In this document: one piece after another, positions 1-5,798 of the stretch
How positions within the stretch are numbered: position 1 is the first letter of the stretch
How the letters are laid out: each line of letters starts with the position of its first letter
NCBI GenBank assembly: GCA_048463395.1
Contig: DBFWPL010000017.1
Span: 1 to 8,822 of the forward strand
Source of the DNA: JAGAJR01 sp048463395
GTDB lineage: Bacteria > Pseudomonadota > Alphaproteobacteria > RF32 > CAG-239
Reading direction: 5' to 3'
DNA: 8,822 bases
Translations under genes and position numbers: made by a program
The notes under the pieces: model-generated
What the model was told of the DNA's origin: nothing
Databases searched by the model: none
The model's input: the letters and a program-made list of their open reading frames with translations, nothing else

Positions 1-17
1 TACTTAGCGTTTACCAT
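1..17 (-). CDS. Start of an unidentified gene leaving the window (N-terminus only)
   Basis: Reading leftward, an ATG at 17-15 opens a frame that begins Met-Val-Asn-Ala-Lys before the window ends. It is believable because GAGGTG, a good Shine-Dalgarno, sits at 28-23 with a 5-base spacer, and a candidate promoter lies upstream at 88-59. It follows the terminator at 132-171, so it is probably a separate transcription unit from engB. Five residues are too few to name it. In several alphaproteobacteria argB follows engB, but nothing visible here supports that assignment. Confidence 0.6.
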
Positions 18-58
18 AGTATCACCTCATAGTAATTCTTGAACCAAAGCCTATACTA

Positions 59-88
59 TCTATACTAAGTCATTTTTTTTTTTTGCAA
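59..88 (-). promoter_or_regulatory. Candidate promoter with a poly-A spacer for the left-edge gene
   Basis: On the minus strand TTGCAA (88-83) is a 4/6 match to a -35 box, and TATAGA (64-59) is a 4/6 match to a -10 box, 18 bases apart. Most of the spacer is a run of A (12 T on the + strand, 73-84). The -10 region is a 9-base tandem repeat with one mismatch (67-59 and 58-50), giving a second possible -10. The placement just upstream of the Shine-Dalgarno at 28-23 supports a promoter, but both boxes are imperfect. Confidence 0.4.
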
Positions 89-131
89 CAAAAAAGTGCA
101 TACGCCCACGCTTTTAAAGGCGATATCGTAA

Positions 132-171
132 AAAACCGGATGTTTTCCTTGTCAGAAAACTATCCGGTTTT
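132..171 (-). terminator. Intrinsic terminator downstream of the engB transcript
   Basis: The arms at 132-147 and 155-171 pair over 10 + 6 base pairs with one bulged T at 161 and a 7-base loop; the core is ACCGGAT against ATCCGGT. Read leftward, the stem ends in six T (135-130), as expected for an intrinsic terminator of the rpmH-engB operon. Read rightward it ends in only four T, so it may also stop + strand transcription weakly. Confidence 0.7.
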
Positions 172-194
172 GTGTGGACGTGAGGCAGAAATAT

Positions 195-317
195 TTATTT
201 TTTTCTGCGAAGGAGATGTCGAGAGCGGGTAAACGATCTTTTTCTCCTTCTTTTTCTCTTAGGTTTACTTTGGTATTTCCAAAGGAGGGCAATTGAAATC
301 ATGATAATTGCCATCAT
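195..317 (-). CDS. Candidate 40-residue peptide: hydrophobic N-terminus, Arg/Lys-rich tail
   Basis: Leftward from tandem ATG codons at 317-312, the frame encodes 40 residues. About residues 3-13 are hydrophobic (Ala, Ile, Met, Leu, ending in Trp), like a short membrane segment. From residue 18 on it is extremely basic, dominated by Lys and Arg. An earlier in-frame ATG at 344 would give 49 residues. It lies after engB and before the terminator at 171-132, so it would be on the engB transcript. Against it: no Shine-Dalgarno precedes any of the ATGs, and the basic stretch comes from a purine-rich tract that could give Lys/Arg by chance. No family is recognised. Confidence 0.25.
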   Translation of the reverse strand: MMAIIMISIALLWKYQSKPKRKRRRKRSFTRSRHLLRRKK

Positions 318-366
318 AACACAAAAATATAAGGGATTCCCCATAAGCGATATTGTTTTTAGTTAG
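301..366 (+). CDS. Candidate 21-residue peptide with strong ribosome-binding site
   Basis: An ATG at 301 opens a 21-codon frame ending with TAG at 364-366. It is preceded by AAAGGAGG (281-288), a near-perfect Shine-Dalgarno, but the spacing of 12 bases is long. The start codon lies inside the inverted repeat 288-312, and part of the Shine-Dalgarno is in the hairpin 268-284. It is antisense to the start of the basic candidate peptide on the other strand. No promoter is evident and no family is recognised, so this may be a chance match. Confidence 0.15.
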   Translation: MIIAIITQKYKGFPISDIVFS

Positions 367-420
367 AATAATCAGTTTTGTAAGGCTGAGTTTAGGCTGG
401 ATATTGTTATAAAGCAAGGA

Positions 421-1071
421 TTATTTTGTTTGTGCCAGAGAGGCGATTTCGGCACGCAATAAATCCAGTCCGATGTTTTTCTCGGAACTGGTGGCGATAA
501 TTGTTATATAAGCCGCGGCGTGTTTGAAAATGGTTTCTTTGGTTTCAGTAATGACTTTTTCTAAGGCCTTGGCTGAAATTTTATCGGTTTTGGTCAGTAC
601 GATTTGGTAGGTAACGGCGGCTTTGTCCAAGAGTTCCATTGTTTCCAAATCGGCTTTTTTTATACCATGGCGGGAGTCAATCAGCAGAAAGACCCTTTTT
701 AAGTTAACCCGTCCCTGAAGGTAGGTAAAAACAAGGTTTGTCCATTGTTTAACCAGATTTTCGGGAGCTTGGGCGAATCCGTATCCGGGCATGTCGACAA
801 TGTGGATTTTATCCGCCAGATTGAAGTAATTCAGCTGTTGGGTGCGGCCGGGGGTGTTGGATGTTTTCGCTAGTTTTTTTTGCCCGAAAAGAGCGTTGAT
901 GATACTGGATTTACCGACATTGGAGCGTCCGGCAAAAGCGATTTCAGGAATTTCCGAATCCGGAAGCTGCTGTAATTTGGCCACCCCGAGAACGAAATTG
1001 CACGGCTGTTTGAACAGCTCTTTTCCGTTTTCGAGTTGGGTGTTGTCAAATTCCGGCAGCTCAAAACTCAT
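421..1071 (-). CDS. engB: Ribosome-biogenesis GTPase EngB (YihA/YsxC)
   Basis: EngB is a small Ras-like GTPase that binds assembling ribosomes and is needed for large-subunit maturation in many bacteria; it acts in the cytoplasm. All five GTPase motifs are visible in the 216 residues: P-loop GRSNVGKSS at 48-56, the G2 region NTPGRT at 72-77, DMPG at 93-96, TKTD at 160-163 and the G5 Ser-Ser at 195-196. The length is normal for the family. The ATG at 1071-1069 overlaps the yidC stop by one base (TAATG), with GGAG seven bases upstream inside yidC, so translation is probably coupled to yidC. It is the last recognised gene of the rpmH-rnpA-yidD-yidC operon. The identification is secure. Confidence 0.97.
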   Translation of the reverse strand: MSFELPEFDNTQLENGKELFKQPCNFVLGVAKLQQLPDSEIPEIAFAGRSNVGKSSIINALFGQKKLAKTSNTPGRTQQLNYFNLADKIHIVDMPGYGFAQAPENLVKQWTNLVFTYLQGRVNLKRVFLLIDSRHGIKKADLETMELLDKAAVTYQIVLTKTDKISAKALEKVITETKETIFKHAAAYITIIATSSEKNIGLDLLRAEIASLAQTK

Positions 1072-2753
1072 TAATTTACTCCGTTTTTCTTCATAATGGC
1101 TTTTTGCTGGATGATGGAAAGCAGGTTGCTCAATGTCCAGTAGATAACCAAACCGGAAGCAAAATGACCGAGCATGAAGGTAAAGATTAACGGCATCATG
1201 GCAAACATACGGGCTTGGTCTTTGTTGGTCGGAGCCGGATTTAATTTTTGTTGGACGAACATGGTTATTCCCATGAGAATCGGCCAGACACCAATGTTTA
1301 ACAATCCCGGAACCGGAATATGCAGTAAGACGGACAATGTTAAAGGATCCGGAGCGGAAAGGTCTTTAATCCAGCCGATAAACGGGGCCTGACGGATTTC
1401 AATGGAGATGTTCAAAACCTTATACAGAGAGAAGAACACCGGAATTTGAATCAACATCGGCAGGCAGCCGGCGGCAGGGTTAATTTTATCCCGACGGTAA
1501 AGAGCCATGGTTTCCTGTTGGAGTTTCATTTTATCGTCTTTATATCTTTCCTGAAGTTCTTTCAGTTTCGGCTGAACTTTCTTCATTTTAGACATACTTT
1601 CATAAGACTTGTTGGCAACAGGGAACATGCACAGTCTTAACAAAGCGGCAAATAACAAAATCGCCCAGCCCATATTACCGATAAGGTTATATAAGAAATC
1701 AAGAATATAGAAGAACGGTTTGGTCAGGAAATAGTACCAACCGAAGTCTACGGCTAAATCAAACTTTTCAATCCCCAGCTTTTTAGTGTAAGTATCCAAT
1801 AATTTAATTTCTTTGGCTCCGGCAAAGAACATCAGGTTGTTGGTTCCGACGGAATCCGGAGCGATTTTAACCGGAGCACCGACATAATCGACCTGGTAGC
1901 TGTCTTTTCCGGTGTTGCTGAATTTGACGGTTTGGTCATTGCCGTTATTTAATATCATGGCCGTAAACCAATAACGGTCGGAAAAACCGCCCCAACCTCC
2001 GGAGGTTTTGAATTCTTTGTATTCTTTGTCTTCCAAATCTTTGTATTTTAATTCTTTGAGGTTCTTGTCGACAACGCCGATTAAACCTTCGTGAACAACG
2101 CCGCCAGCGACTTTTTCTTTATCAATGGTTTTGTTAATCAGTCCGTAAGGGTAAAGCGTTACTTCGCTGCCGGTGTTGTTTTCGACATCCTGTTGGATGG
2201 TGAACATGTAGTTGTTGTCAATTGATACTTTGCGGATGAATTTTAGTCCCTGACCGTTGTTCCATTCAAACACAAGCGGAGAAGACGGGGTCAGCTTAGT
2301 ACCTCTAACCGTCCAGATGGTATCTTTGTCAGGGGTCTTTGTGTTGTCTGTGGAGAGCCAGCCAAATTCCGCATAGTAAGGGTTTGCGGTTTTTGCCGGA
2401 TAGAGAAGTTCAACGTCAGGGCTGTTTTCTTCAATGGTTTGTTTGTATTTTTCCAGAAGCAGGTTGTCGAAACGAGCTCCTTTGACGCGGATTGAGCCGG
2501 TTAAGGCTTCGTTTTGAATGTTAACTCTTTTGTCCTGAGAAATCACTTCTTCCGCAGAGAGTTTGCTTTCTTCTTCCACGGACGGAGTGTTGTTTTCTTC
2601 AATGCTTTTTTCAGGGAGTTTGGCGTCCGATTCAACAGACGGAGTGGCAACCGGTGTTTCCGGAACGTCTTTGTCAAATAAGGCGTTGGTTATGAAAATA
2701 ACGGCAATAGAAAGGATGACGGCTATGTATAAGCCTTTTACTTCTTCTTTCAT
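1071..2753 (-). CDS. yidC: Membrane protein insertase YidC
   Basis: YidC inserts proteins into the inner membrane, alone or with the Sec translocon. The 560-residue protein has the Gram-negative architecture. A first membrane segment spans about residues 8-26, followed by an acidic Pro/Glu/Ser-rich linker (about 28-75). A large periplasmic domain follows to about 340, then the conserved insertase core with several hydrophobic segments. The core carries the hydrophilic-groove arginine in LLRLC (about residue 373), a charged cytoplasmic coiled hairpin (about 384-424) and the NPAAGCLPM motif (about 425-433). The C-terminal tail is short and weakly basic. AGGAG precedes the ATG with a rather long spacing of about 11 bases. 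It follows yidD after a 100-base structured gap and overlaps engB by one base. Confidence 0.98.
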   Translation of the reverse strand: MKEEVKGLYIAVILSIAVIFITNALFDKDVPETPVATPSVESDAKLPEKSIEENNTPSVEEESKLSAEEVISQDKRVNIQNEALTGSIRVKGARFDNLLLEKYKQTIEENSPDVELLYPAKTANPYYAEFGWLSTDNTKTPDKDTIWTVRGTKLTPSSPLVFEWNNGQGLKFIRKVSIDNNYMFTIQQDVENNTGSEVTLYPYGLINKTIDKEKVAGGVVHEGLIGVVDKNLKELKYKDLEDKEYKEFKTSGGWGGFSDRYWFTAMILNNGNDQTVKFSNTGKDSYQVDYVGAPVKIAPDSVGTNNLMFFAGAKEIKLLDTYTKKLGIEKFDLAVDFGWYYFLTKPFFYILDFLYNLIGNMGWAILLFAALLRLCMFPVANKSYESMSKMKKVQPKLKELQERYKDDKMKLQQETMALYRRDKINPAAGCLPMLIQIPVFFSLYKVLNISIEIRQAPFIGWIKDLSAPDPLTLSVLLHIPVPGLLNIGVWPILMGITMFVQQKLNPAPTNKDQARMFAMMPLIFTFMLGHFASGLVIYWTLSNLLSIIQQKAIMKKNGVN

Positions 2754-2784
2754 TCTTATAAAAACTCCTAAATCTGTTTATCGG

Positions 2785-2815
2785 GCGGCTGACTTGCCGC
2801 AAAATTCCATTTTGC
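2785..2815 (-). promoter_or_regulatory. Two overlapping hairpins between yidD and yidC
   Basis: One perfect hairpin pairs 2785-2789 with 2796-2800 (GCGGC/GCCGC, 6-base loop). A second pairs 2799-2805 with 2809-2815 (GCAAAAT/ATTTTGC, 3-base loop). They share bases 2799-2800, so the full stems cannot both form. No T tract follows in the direction of transcription, so this is not an ordinary terminator. A role in mRNA processing or in adjusting yidC expression is only inferred. No strong promoter for yidC was seen in the gap. Confidence 0.4.
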
Positions 2816-2853
2816 CTTAATATTTAATATATATTTGTTGTTAAAGCAAGCGA

Positions 2854-3108
2854 TTATCTTTTCTTATCAGGTGCTTTAATTTTGGGAGGAACGGGGTCGT
2901 ATCCGGAACCGCCCCACGGGTGGCAGCGTAAAATGCGTTTTGTTCCCAACCATATTCCTTTGACAATACCATGAATTTGGATGGCTTCAATCATATATTG
3001 TGAACAGGTCGGGCGATAGCGACAAACACCGGGGCATAACGGAGAGAGAAATTTCTGATATACCCTAATCAGCAGAATCAGAATTTGTTTGATTGTTTTC
3101 TTCAACAT
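2854..3108 (-). CDS. yidD: Membrane protein insertion efficiency factor YidD
   Basis: YidD (UPF0161) is a small membrane-associated protein that helps YidC-dependent insertion. The 84 residues contain the family's signature: an amphipathic, hydrophobic N-terminus (residues 1-20), then SPLCPGVCRYRPTCSQY (about 22-38), an AIQIHG segment, and RCHPWGGSGYDPVP near the C-terminus. The family's three conserved cysteines are present (about residues 29, 35 and 62), and an extra one sits at about 25. The ATG at 3108 lies inside rnpA, so the two genes overlap by 44 bases; such overlaps are common at this locus. No clear Shine-Dalgarno precedes it, so translation may depend on ribosomes finishing rnpA. 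The 3' neighbour is its partner gene yidC. Confidence 0.96.
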   Translation of the reverse strand: MLKKTIKQILILLIRVYQKFLSPLCPGVCRYRPTCSQYMIEAIQIHGIVKGIWLGTKRILRCHPWGGSGYDPVPPKIKAPDKKR

Positions 3109-3469
3109 TTGGTTTGGGTTCGGTTAAGAGTTTGTTGATTTTATTAAGACTCCATGCCATGTCTTTTTTCAGTTTTTCAAACAGGCAATCCGCCGTGTTA
3201 TAACGACCGATTAAAACATAATCCGTATTGGGAAGGGCATGGTTGGGAAAAATTTCTCTGGCGGCAGCTCTCAGACGCCGGCGGGTTTTGTTGCGGATAT
3301 GGGCTTTGCCGATTTTTTTTGTGCTGGTATAACCCAGACGGGCAGGGGCGTTTTCCGCAGATAAAGTTTGAGCCGCCTGCAGGATAACGGTTGAAGAAAC
3401 CATCTTTTCGCCCTGCTTGGCGACTCTCACAAAATCTTTGCGTTTTTTCAGTATTAAAACTTCAGTCAT
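3065..3469 (-). CDS. rnpA: Ribonuclease P protein component
   Basis: RnpA is the protein subunit of RNase P, which removes the 5' leader of tRNA precursors together with the catalytic RNA. The family signature is the basic helix IRNKTRRRLRAAAREIF in the middle of the protein. Near the start lies the LKKRKDF segment typical of the substrate-binding cleft. I place the start at the ATG at 3469-3467 (134 residues), 11 bases after the rpmH stop. A longer frame needs a TTG at 3475, for which there is no extra support. No strong Shine-Dalgarno is seen, which fits coupling to rpmH. The Asn/Gln/Ser-rich C-terminal tail is encoded where the gene overlaps yidD. Confidence 0.95.
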   Translation of the reverse strand: MTEVLILKKRKDFVRVAKQGEKMVSSTVILQAAQTLSAENAPARLGYTSTKKIGKAHIRNKTRRRLRAAAREIFPNHALPNTDYVLIGRYNTADCLFEKLKKDMAWSLNKINKLLTEPKPNVEENNQTNSDSAD

Positions 3470-3480
3470 TGACAAGACAA

Positions 3481-3615
3481 TTAAGCTGAAAGTTTTGCAC
3501 GTCCTCTTGCACGGCGGGCAGCTAATACTTTACGTCCGCCTTTGGTTGCCATACGTGTACGGAAACCATGACGACGGGCTCTTACCAATTTGCTTGGTTG
3601 ATATGTGCGTTTCAT
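3481..3615 (-). CDS. rpmH: 50S ribosomal protein L34
   Basis: This 44-residue gene encodes bL34, a very basic protein of the large ribosomal subunit. The translation starts MKRTYQPSKLVRARRHGFRT and continues with RMATKGGRKVLAARRARGR, the unmistakable L34 sequence at normal length. The ATG at 3615-3613 is preceded by GGAG with an 8-base spacer. It is the first gene of the operon and is followed 11 bases later by rnpA, the near-universal bacterial order. A promoter with correct spacing lies at 3708-3736 and the leader between holds two hairpins. Confidence 0.98.
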   Translation of the reverse strand: MKRTYQPSKLVRARRHGFRTRMATKGGRKVLAARRARGRAKLSA

Positions 3616-3634
3616 TTGTTTTCTCCGGTTAAGT

Positions 3635-3692
3635 CAGACTTTGTGTCTGGGTTATTATTAGTTATTTAAACCTTAGTTTTCATACACTAAGG
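3635..3692 (-). promoter_or_regulatory. Structured 5' leader of the rpmH operon
   Basis: The predicted leader is about 86 bases. It contains a hairpin CCTTAGT/ACTAAGG (3671-3677/3686-3692, 8-base loop). A second, CAGAC/GTCTG (3635-3639/3645-3649, 5-base loop), lies just upstream of the Shine-Dalgarno. Neither is followed by a T tract, so they are not intrinsic terminators. A role in regulating L34 or stabilising the message is inference. Confidence 0.4.
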
Positions 3693-3707
3693 TCTCGGAC
3701 AGTTTGT

Positions 3708-3736
3708 TTTATAAAGATGTTTTGTGGCTGAGTCAA
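3708..3736 (-). promoter_or_regulatory. Promoter of the rpmH-rnpA-yidD-yidC-engB operon
   Basis: On the minus strand TTGACT (3736-3731, 5/6 match) and TATAAA (3713-3708, 5/6 match) are separated by exactly 17 bases, a strong housekeeping-type promoter. Transcription would start near 3701. The -35 box lies about 10 bases from the T tract of the upstream terminator, so the two units are tightly packed. Confidence 0.75.
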
Positions 3737-3747
3737 TGTTTTTTTAT

Positions 3748-3781
3748 AAAAAACAGGCCCTGAATTTAATCAGAGCCTGTT
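3748..3781 (-). terminator. Intrinsic terminator of the Bax-inhibitor gene
   Basis: AACAGGC (3752-3758) pairs with GCCTGTT (3775-3781). After one mismatch the stem continues with CTGA/TCAG around a 6-base loop. Read leftward the stem runs into six T (3753-3748). It begins 15 bases beyond the stop codon of the Bax-inhibitor-1 gene and separates it from the rpmH promoter. Confidence 0.8.
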
Positions 3782-3796
3782 ATAAAGCAGTTTGGA

Positions 3797-4528
3797 CTAT
3801 CTTCTATCACCCAACAGGTTAAGCAAGGCGATGAAGATATTGATGAAGTCCATATACAAAGATAATGCTCCGGCAATGGCTTTGCGTCCGGCTGTGTCAG
3901 AGCTGTCAGCTTCCAAGTATAACTGGCGGATTCTCTGGGTGTCATAAGCGGTCAGTCCGGTAAAGGCGATGACGGAAATGAAAGAAATCGCGAAATACAA
4001 ACCGGAACTTTTCATGAAAATATTTACAATAGAGGCAATGATAATTCCCCATACGGCCATAATCATGAAAGAACCCATTCCGGTTAAATCTTTTTTAGTG
4101 GTGTAGCCGTATAAACTCATGCCGCCAAACATTGCCGCGGTGATTAAGAAAATACGGGTTACGCTGGCACCTGTGTACATCAGAATAATCGGAGCCAGAG
4201 AAGCTCCCATTAATGCCGAGAAGCCCCAAAATACGCCCTGAACCTGAGCCAATGTTCCTTTCATTAATACCCAGCCAAAAGCAAAAATCATGATGAACGG
4301 AGCAATGAGTGTCAGCCAGCCCAGTCCGGACATCCCCATAACCTGACCGGCCGGAGAAACTTCAAAAAACATTCTGATAATGGAAGTGTTGGCAATCAGA
4401 TAGGCTACCAAAGCGGTAATGCACAATCCTCCGGACATATAGTTATAGACTTTTATCATATATTGGCGAAGACCTTCGTCAATGACTGTCCGTGTGCCTA
4501 TGTTTGCAATGTTTTTATTTTCTAACAT
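3797..4528 (-). CDS. Bax inhibitor-1 (TMBIM/YccA-like) family membrane protein
   Basis: Members of this family are seven-helix membrane proteins. Studied ones act as pH-sensitive calcium leak channels or interact with the FtsH protease; the role here is not known. The 243-residue protein shows about seven hydrophobic segments (roughly 30-46, 69-88, 98-117, 123-141, 151-171, 178-195 and 218-238). It has the family's paired motifs GLTAYDTQRIR (191-201) and ALSLYMDFINIF (221-232), whose aspartates are the conserved functional pair. The N-terminus is hydrophilic and cytoplasmic-like, with no signal peptide. The ATG at 4528 has AAGGAG with a 9-base spacer. It has its own promoter and terminator, so it is probably monocistronic. 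Family assignment is secure; a specific gene name is not. Confidence 0.93.
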   Translation of the reverse strand: MLENKNIANIGTRTVIDEGLRQYMIKVYNYMSGGLCITALVAYLIANTSIIRMFFEVSPAGQVMGMSGLGWLTLIAPFIMIFAFGWVLMKGTLAQVQGVFWGFSALMGASLAPIILMYTGASVTRIFLITAAMFGGMSLYGYTTKKDLTGMGSFMIMAVWGIIIASIVNIFMKSSGLYFAISFISVIAFTGLTAYDTQRIRQLYLEADSSDTAGRKAIAGALSLYMDFINIFIALLNLLGDRR

Positions 4529-4560
4529 AAAGTTATACTCCTTAGTTAAGTTGCTGTTAT

Positions 4561-4607
4561 AAAAAATATAGGGTGGATTTTTCTTAAAATCAATAGAACA
4601 TCCCTAT
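4561..4607 (-). terminator. Possible weak terminator of the metallopeptidase operon
   Basis: ATAGGG (4568-4573) can pair with CCCTAT (4602-4607, overlapping the upstream stop codon). An inner stem GATTTT/AAAATC (4576-4581/4586-4591) lies in its loop, and leftward T residues follow at 4566-4561. The outer stem is short and the loop long, and the same bases carry the Bax-inhibitor promoter, so read-through is likely. Confidence 0.3.
4565..4593 (-). promoter_or_regulatory. Promoter of the Bax-inhibitor gene
   Basis: Minus-strand TTGATT (4593-4588, 4/6) and TATATT (4570-4565, 5/6) are 17 bases apart. Transcription would start near 4558, giving a leader of about 30 bases containing the Shine-Dalgarno at 4543-4538. 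Confidence 0.6.
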
Positions 4608-5347
4608 TCATACAGATAAAGTTCTTTTCCGTGCAGTTTCAGCCACAGTCTTCCCCGAGAACATTCCGGTTCCAAAGTCCGGACGCAGTTCCAAAAGTTT
4701 CGGGAATGGTCTTGGTGTTTTAAATGAGAAACCTCATGGGCAATGAGGTAGTTTATGACAAATTCCGGAGCGAGAGCTATCCGCCAGCTGTAGTTGATGT
4801 TGCACATGGAAGAGCAGCTCCCCCAACGGCTTTTAGTGTCTTTTATCGTTACGTCTTTTACCCGACAACCGATTTTTTGTGCCAGTTCCTGAGATTTTTT
4901 ATAGAAAATTTCTCCGGCCTGTTTTTTGATAAAATCACGAATGCGGCGGTGCAGAAATTCTTTTTCTCCCGAAACGTAAAGTATGTTGTTTTCAAGAAAA
5001 ACGCCTCTTCTTAACTTGGGGTTATGGCAGATGGTTACCGCTTGCCCGAAGAGTGAGAAGGTTTCACCGTCTTCAAAAGTTTTGGAAACCGGAATTTTTT
5101 CCAGAGATGCCATAATCCATTTTTTATGCAGTGTTACGAAATCAACGGCTTTTCTGACCGGACAGCGTTTGGGAACGGATAAAACGGGAAGGCGTTCTTT
5201 GGAGTCAATTCGCAGTGTTAATTTTTGAGCACGGGGAGATTGAACAACCTTTATCGGAAAATCCAATTCCTGCTGAATTTTTTGCGGAAGGTCAGAGGTC
5301 TTCCCAGTCAACAATGTAATTTTCATATTTTTCAATTCCTGATTCAT
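4604..5347 (-). CDS. YgjP-type (DUF45) M48-like zinc metallopeptidase
   Basis: This is a predicted cytoplasmic zinc-dependent peptidase of the YgjP/DUF45 group; the substrate is unknown for the family. In 247 residues the C-terminal half carries the diagnostic series: DTKSRWGSCS (170-179), then INYSWRIALAP (184-194). The zinc site HEVSH (204-208) follows, with a likely third ligand at His214 in HSRNFW. No signal peptide or membrane segment is seen. The start is uncertain: ATG at 5347 overlaps the upstream gene by 56 bases, while ATG at 5326 (Met8) has AGGA about 11 bases upstream and overlaps by 35. Either way it is co-transcribed and probably coupled with the YcgN-like gene. The family call is firm. 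Confidence 0.9.
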   Translation of the reverse strand: MNQELKNMKITLLTGKTSDLPQKIQQELDFPIKVVQSPRAQKLTLRIDSKERLPVLSVPKRCPVRKAVDFVTLHKKWIMASLEKIPVSKTFEDGETFSLFGQAVTICHNPKLRRGVFLENNILYVSGEKEFLHRRIRDFIKKQAGEIFYKKSQELAQKIGCRVKDVTIKDTKSRWGSCSSMCNINYSWRIALAPEFVINYLIAHEVSHLKHQDHSRNFWNCVRTLEPECSRGRLWLKLHGKELYLYE

Positions 5348-5798
5348 TGACGAGGTTTCGTCCCTGTAAAGACATCCCGGCTTCGTTTACAGATGATGCC
5401 TTTCCGGTTATGAGCGGATGCCAGTTCGGCAGGTCGTACCCGTTATCCAACAGCCAATAAGCACAAGTTTTTGGCAGCCATCTCGGTTTCTCACGAATGG
5501 CGGCGAGGTCAATGTCGCGGCAGTCCGAAACTTTTTCAAAACGGTGGTTGTAAATTTTACACAGGCAATTTTTGCAATCCAGAAAACGGCAGTGAGTGTT
5601 GGTGAATTTTATTTTTCCTTTTATTTCCAGTTTGTTCAGACAGCATTTGCCGCAGCCGTCGCAAAGAAGTTCCCATTCTTCCTTGCTCATCTCTTCCAGT
5701 TTTTTCTTTTTCCAGAACTCCGGTTCAAAATTATCCAGATTATCGAATCGGGACTGAGGGGAATACGCGTCTTCAATAATGTAGTCTTCTTTGCTCAT
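5292..5798 (-). CDS. ycgN: YcgN-like UPF0260 protein with CxxCxxCC cluster
   Basis: This is a member of the UPF0260 (YcgN) family, with a putative zinc- or iron-binding CxxCxxCC domain; its function is unknown. The 168 residues contain FWKKKKLEEM before the cluster, then CDGCGKCC (about 46-53) and further cysteines spaced as in the family. WLPKTCAYWLL and DLPNWHPLITG follow, all YcgN landmarks. I start at the ATG 5798-5796, which overlaps the previous gene's stop as ATGA; a TTG 12 bases upstream would add four residues but has no support. The neighbour upstream is a shorter relative, and both end in the same seven residues, IVDWEDL. Downstream it overlaps the metallopeptidase gene. Confidence 0.92.
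   Translation of the reverse strand: MSKEDYIIEDAYSPQSRFDNLDNFEPEFWKKKKLEEMSKEEWELLCDGCGKCCLNKLEIKGKIKFTNTHCRFLDCKNCLCKIYNHRFEKVSDCRDIDLAAIREKPRWLPKTCAYWLLDNGYDLPNWHPLITGKASSVNEAGMSLQGRNLVNESGIEKYENYIVDWEDL

Larger units (their letters stand above)
172..420. other. Intergenic stretch after engB: hairpins, no confident gene
   Basis: This 249-base gap between the engB stop and the terminator has several short inverted repeats. They are GCAGAAA/TTTCTGC (185-191/202-208, AT-rich loop), CTTTGG/CCAAAG (268-273/279-284) and GGCAATT/AATTGCC (288-294/306-312), the last enclosing the palindrome ATCATGAT (298-305). A polypyrimidine run covers about 236-260. Two small ORFs, one per strand, are listed separately with low confidence. 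No known RNA family (SRP RNA, 6S, tmRNA) is recognised. Confidence 0.5.

Noticed and set aside
417..2753. Replication origin near the rpmH-rnpA-yidC block
   Set aside because: dnaA and dnaN are not beside rpmH here, and no cluster of DnaA boxes was found in the gaps.
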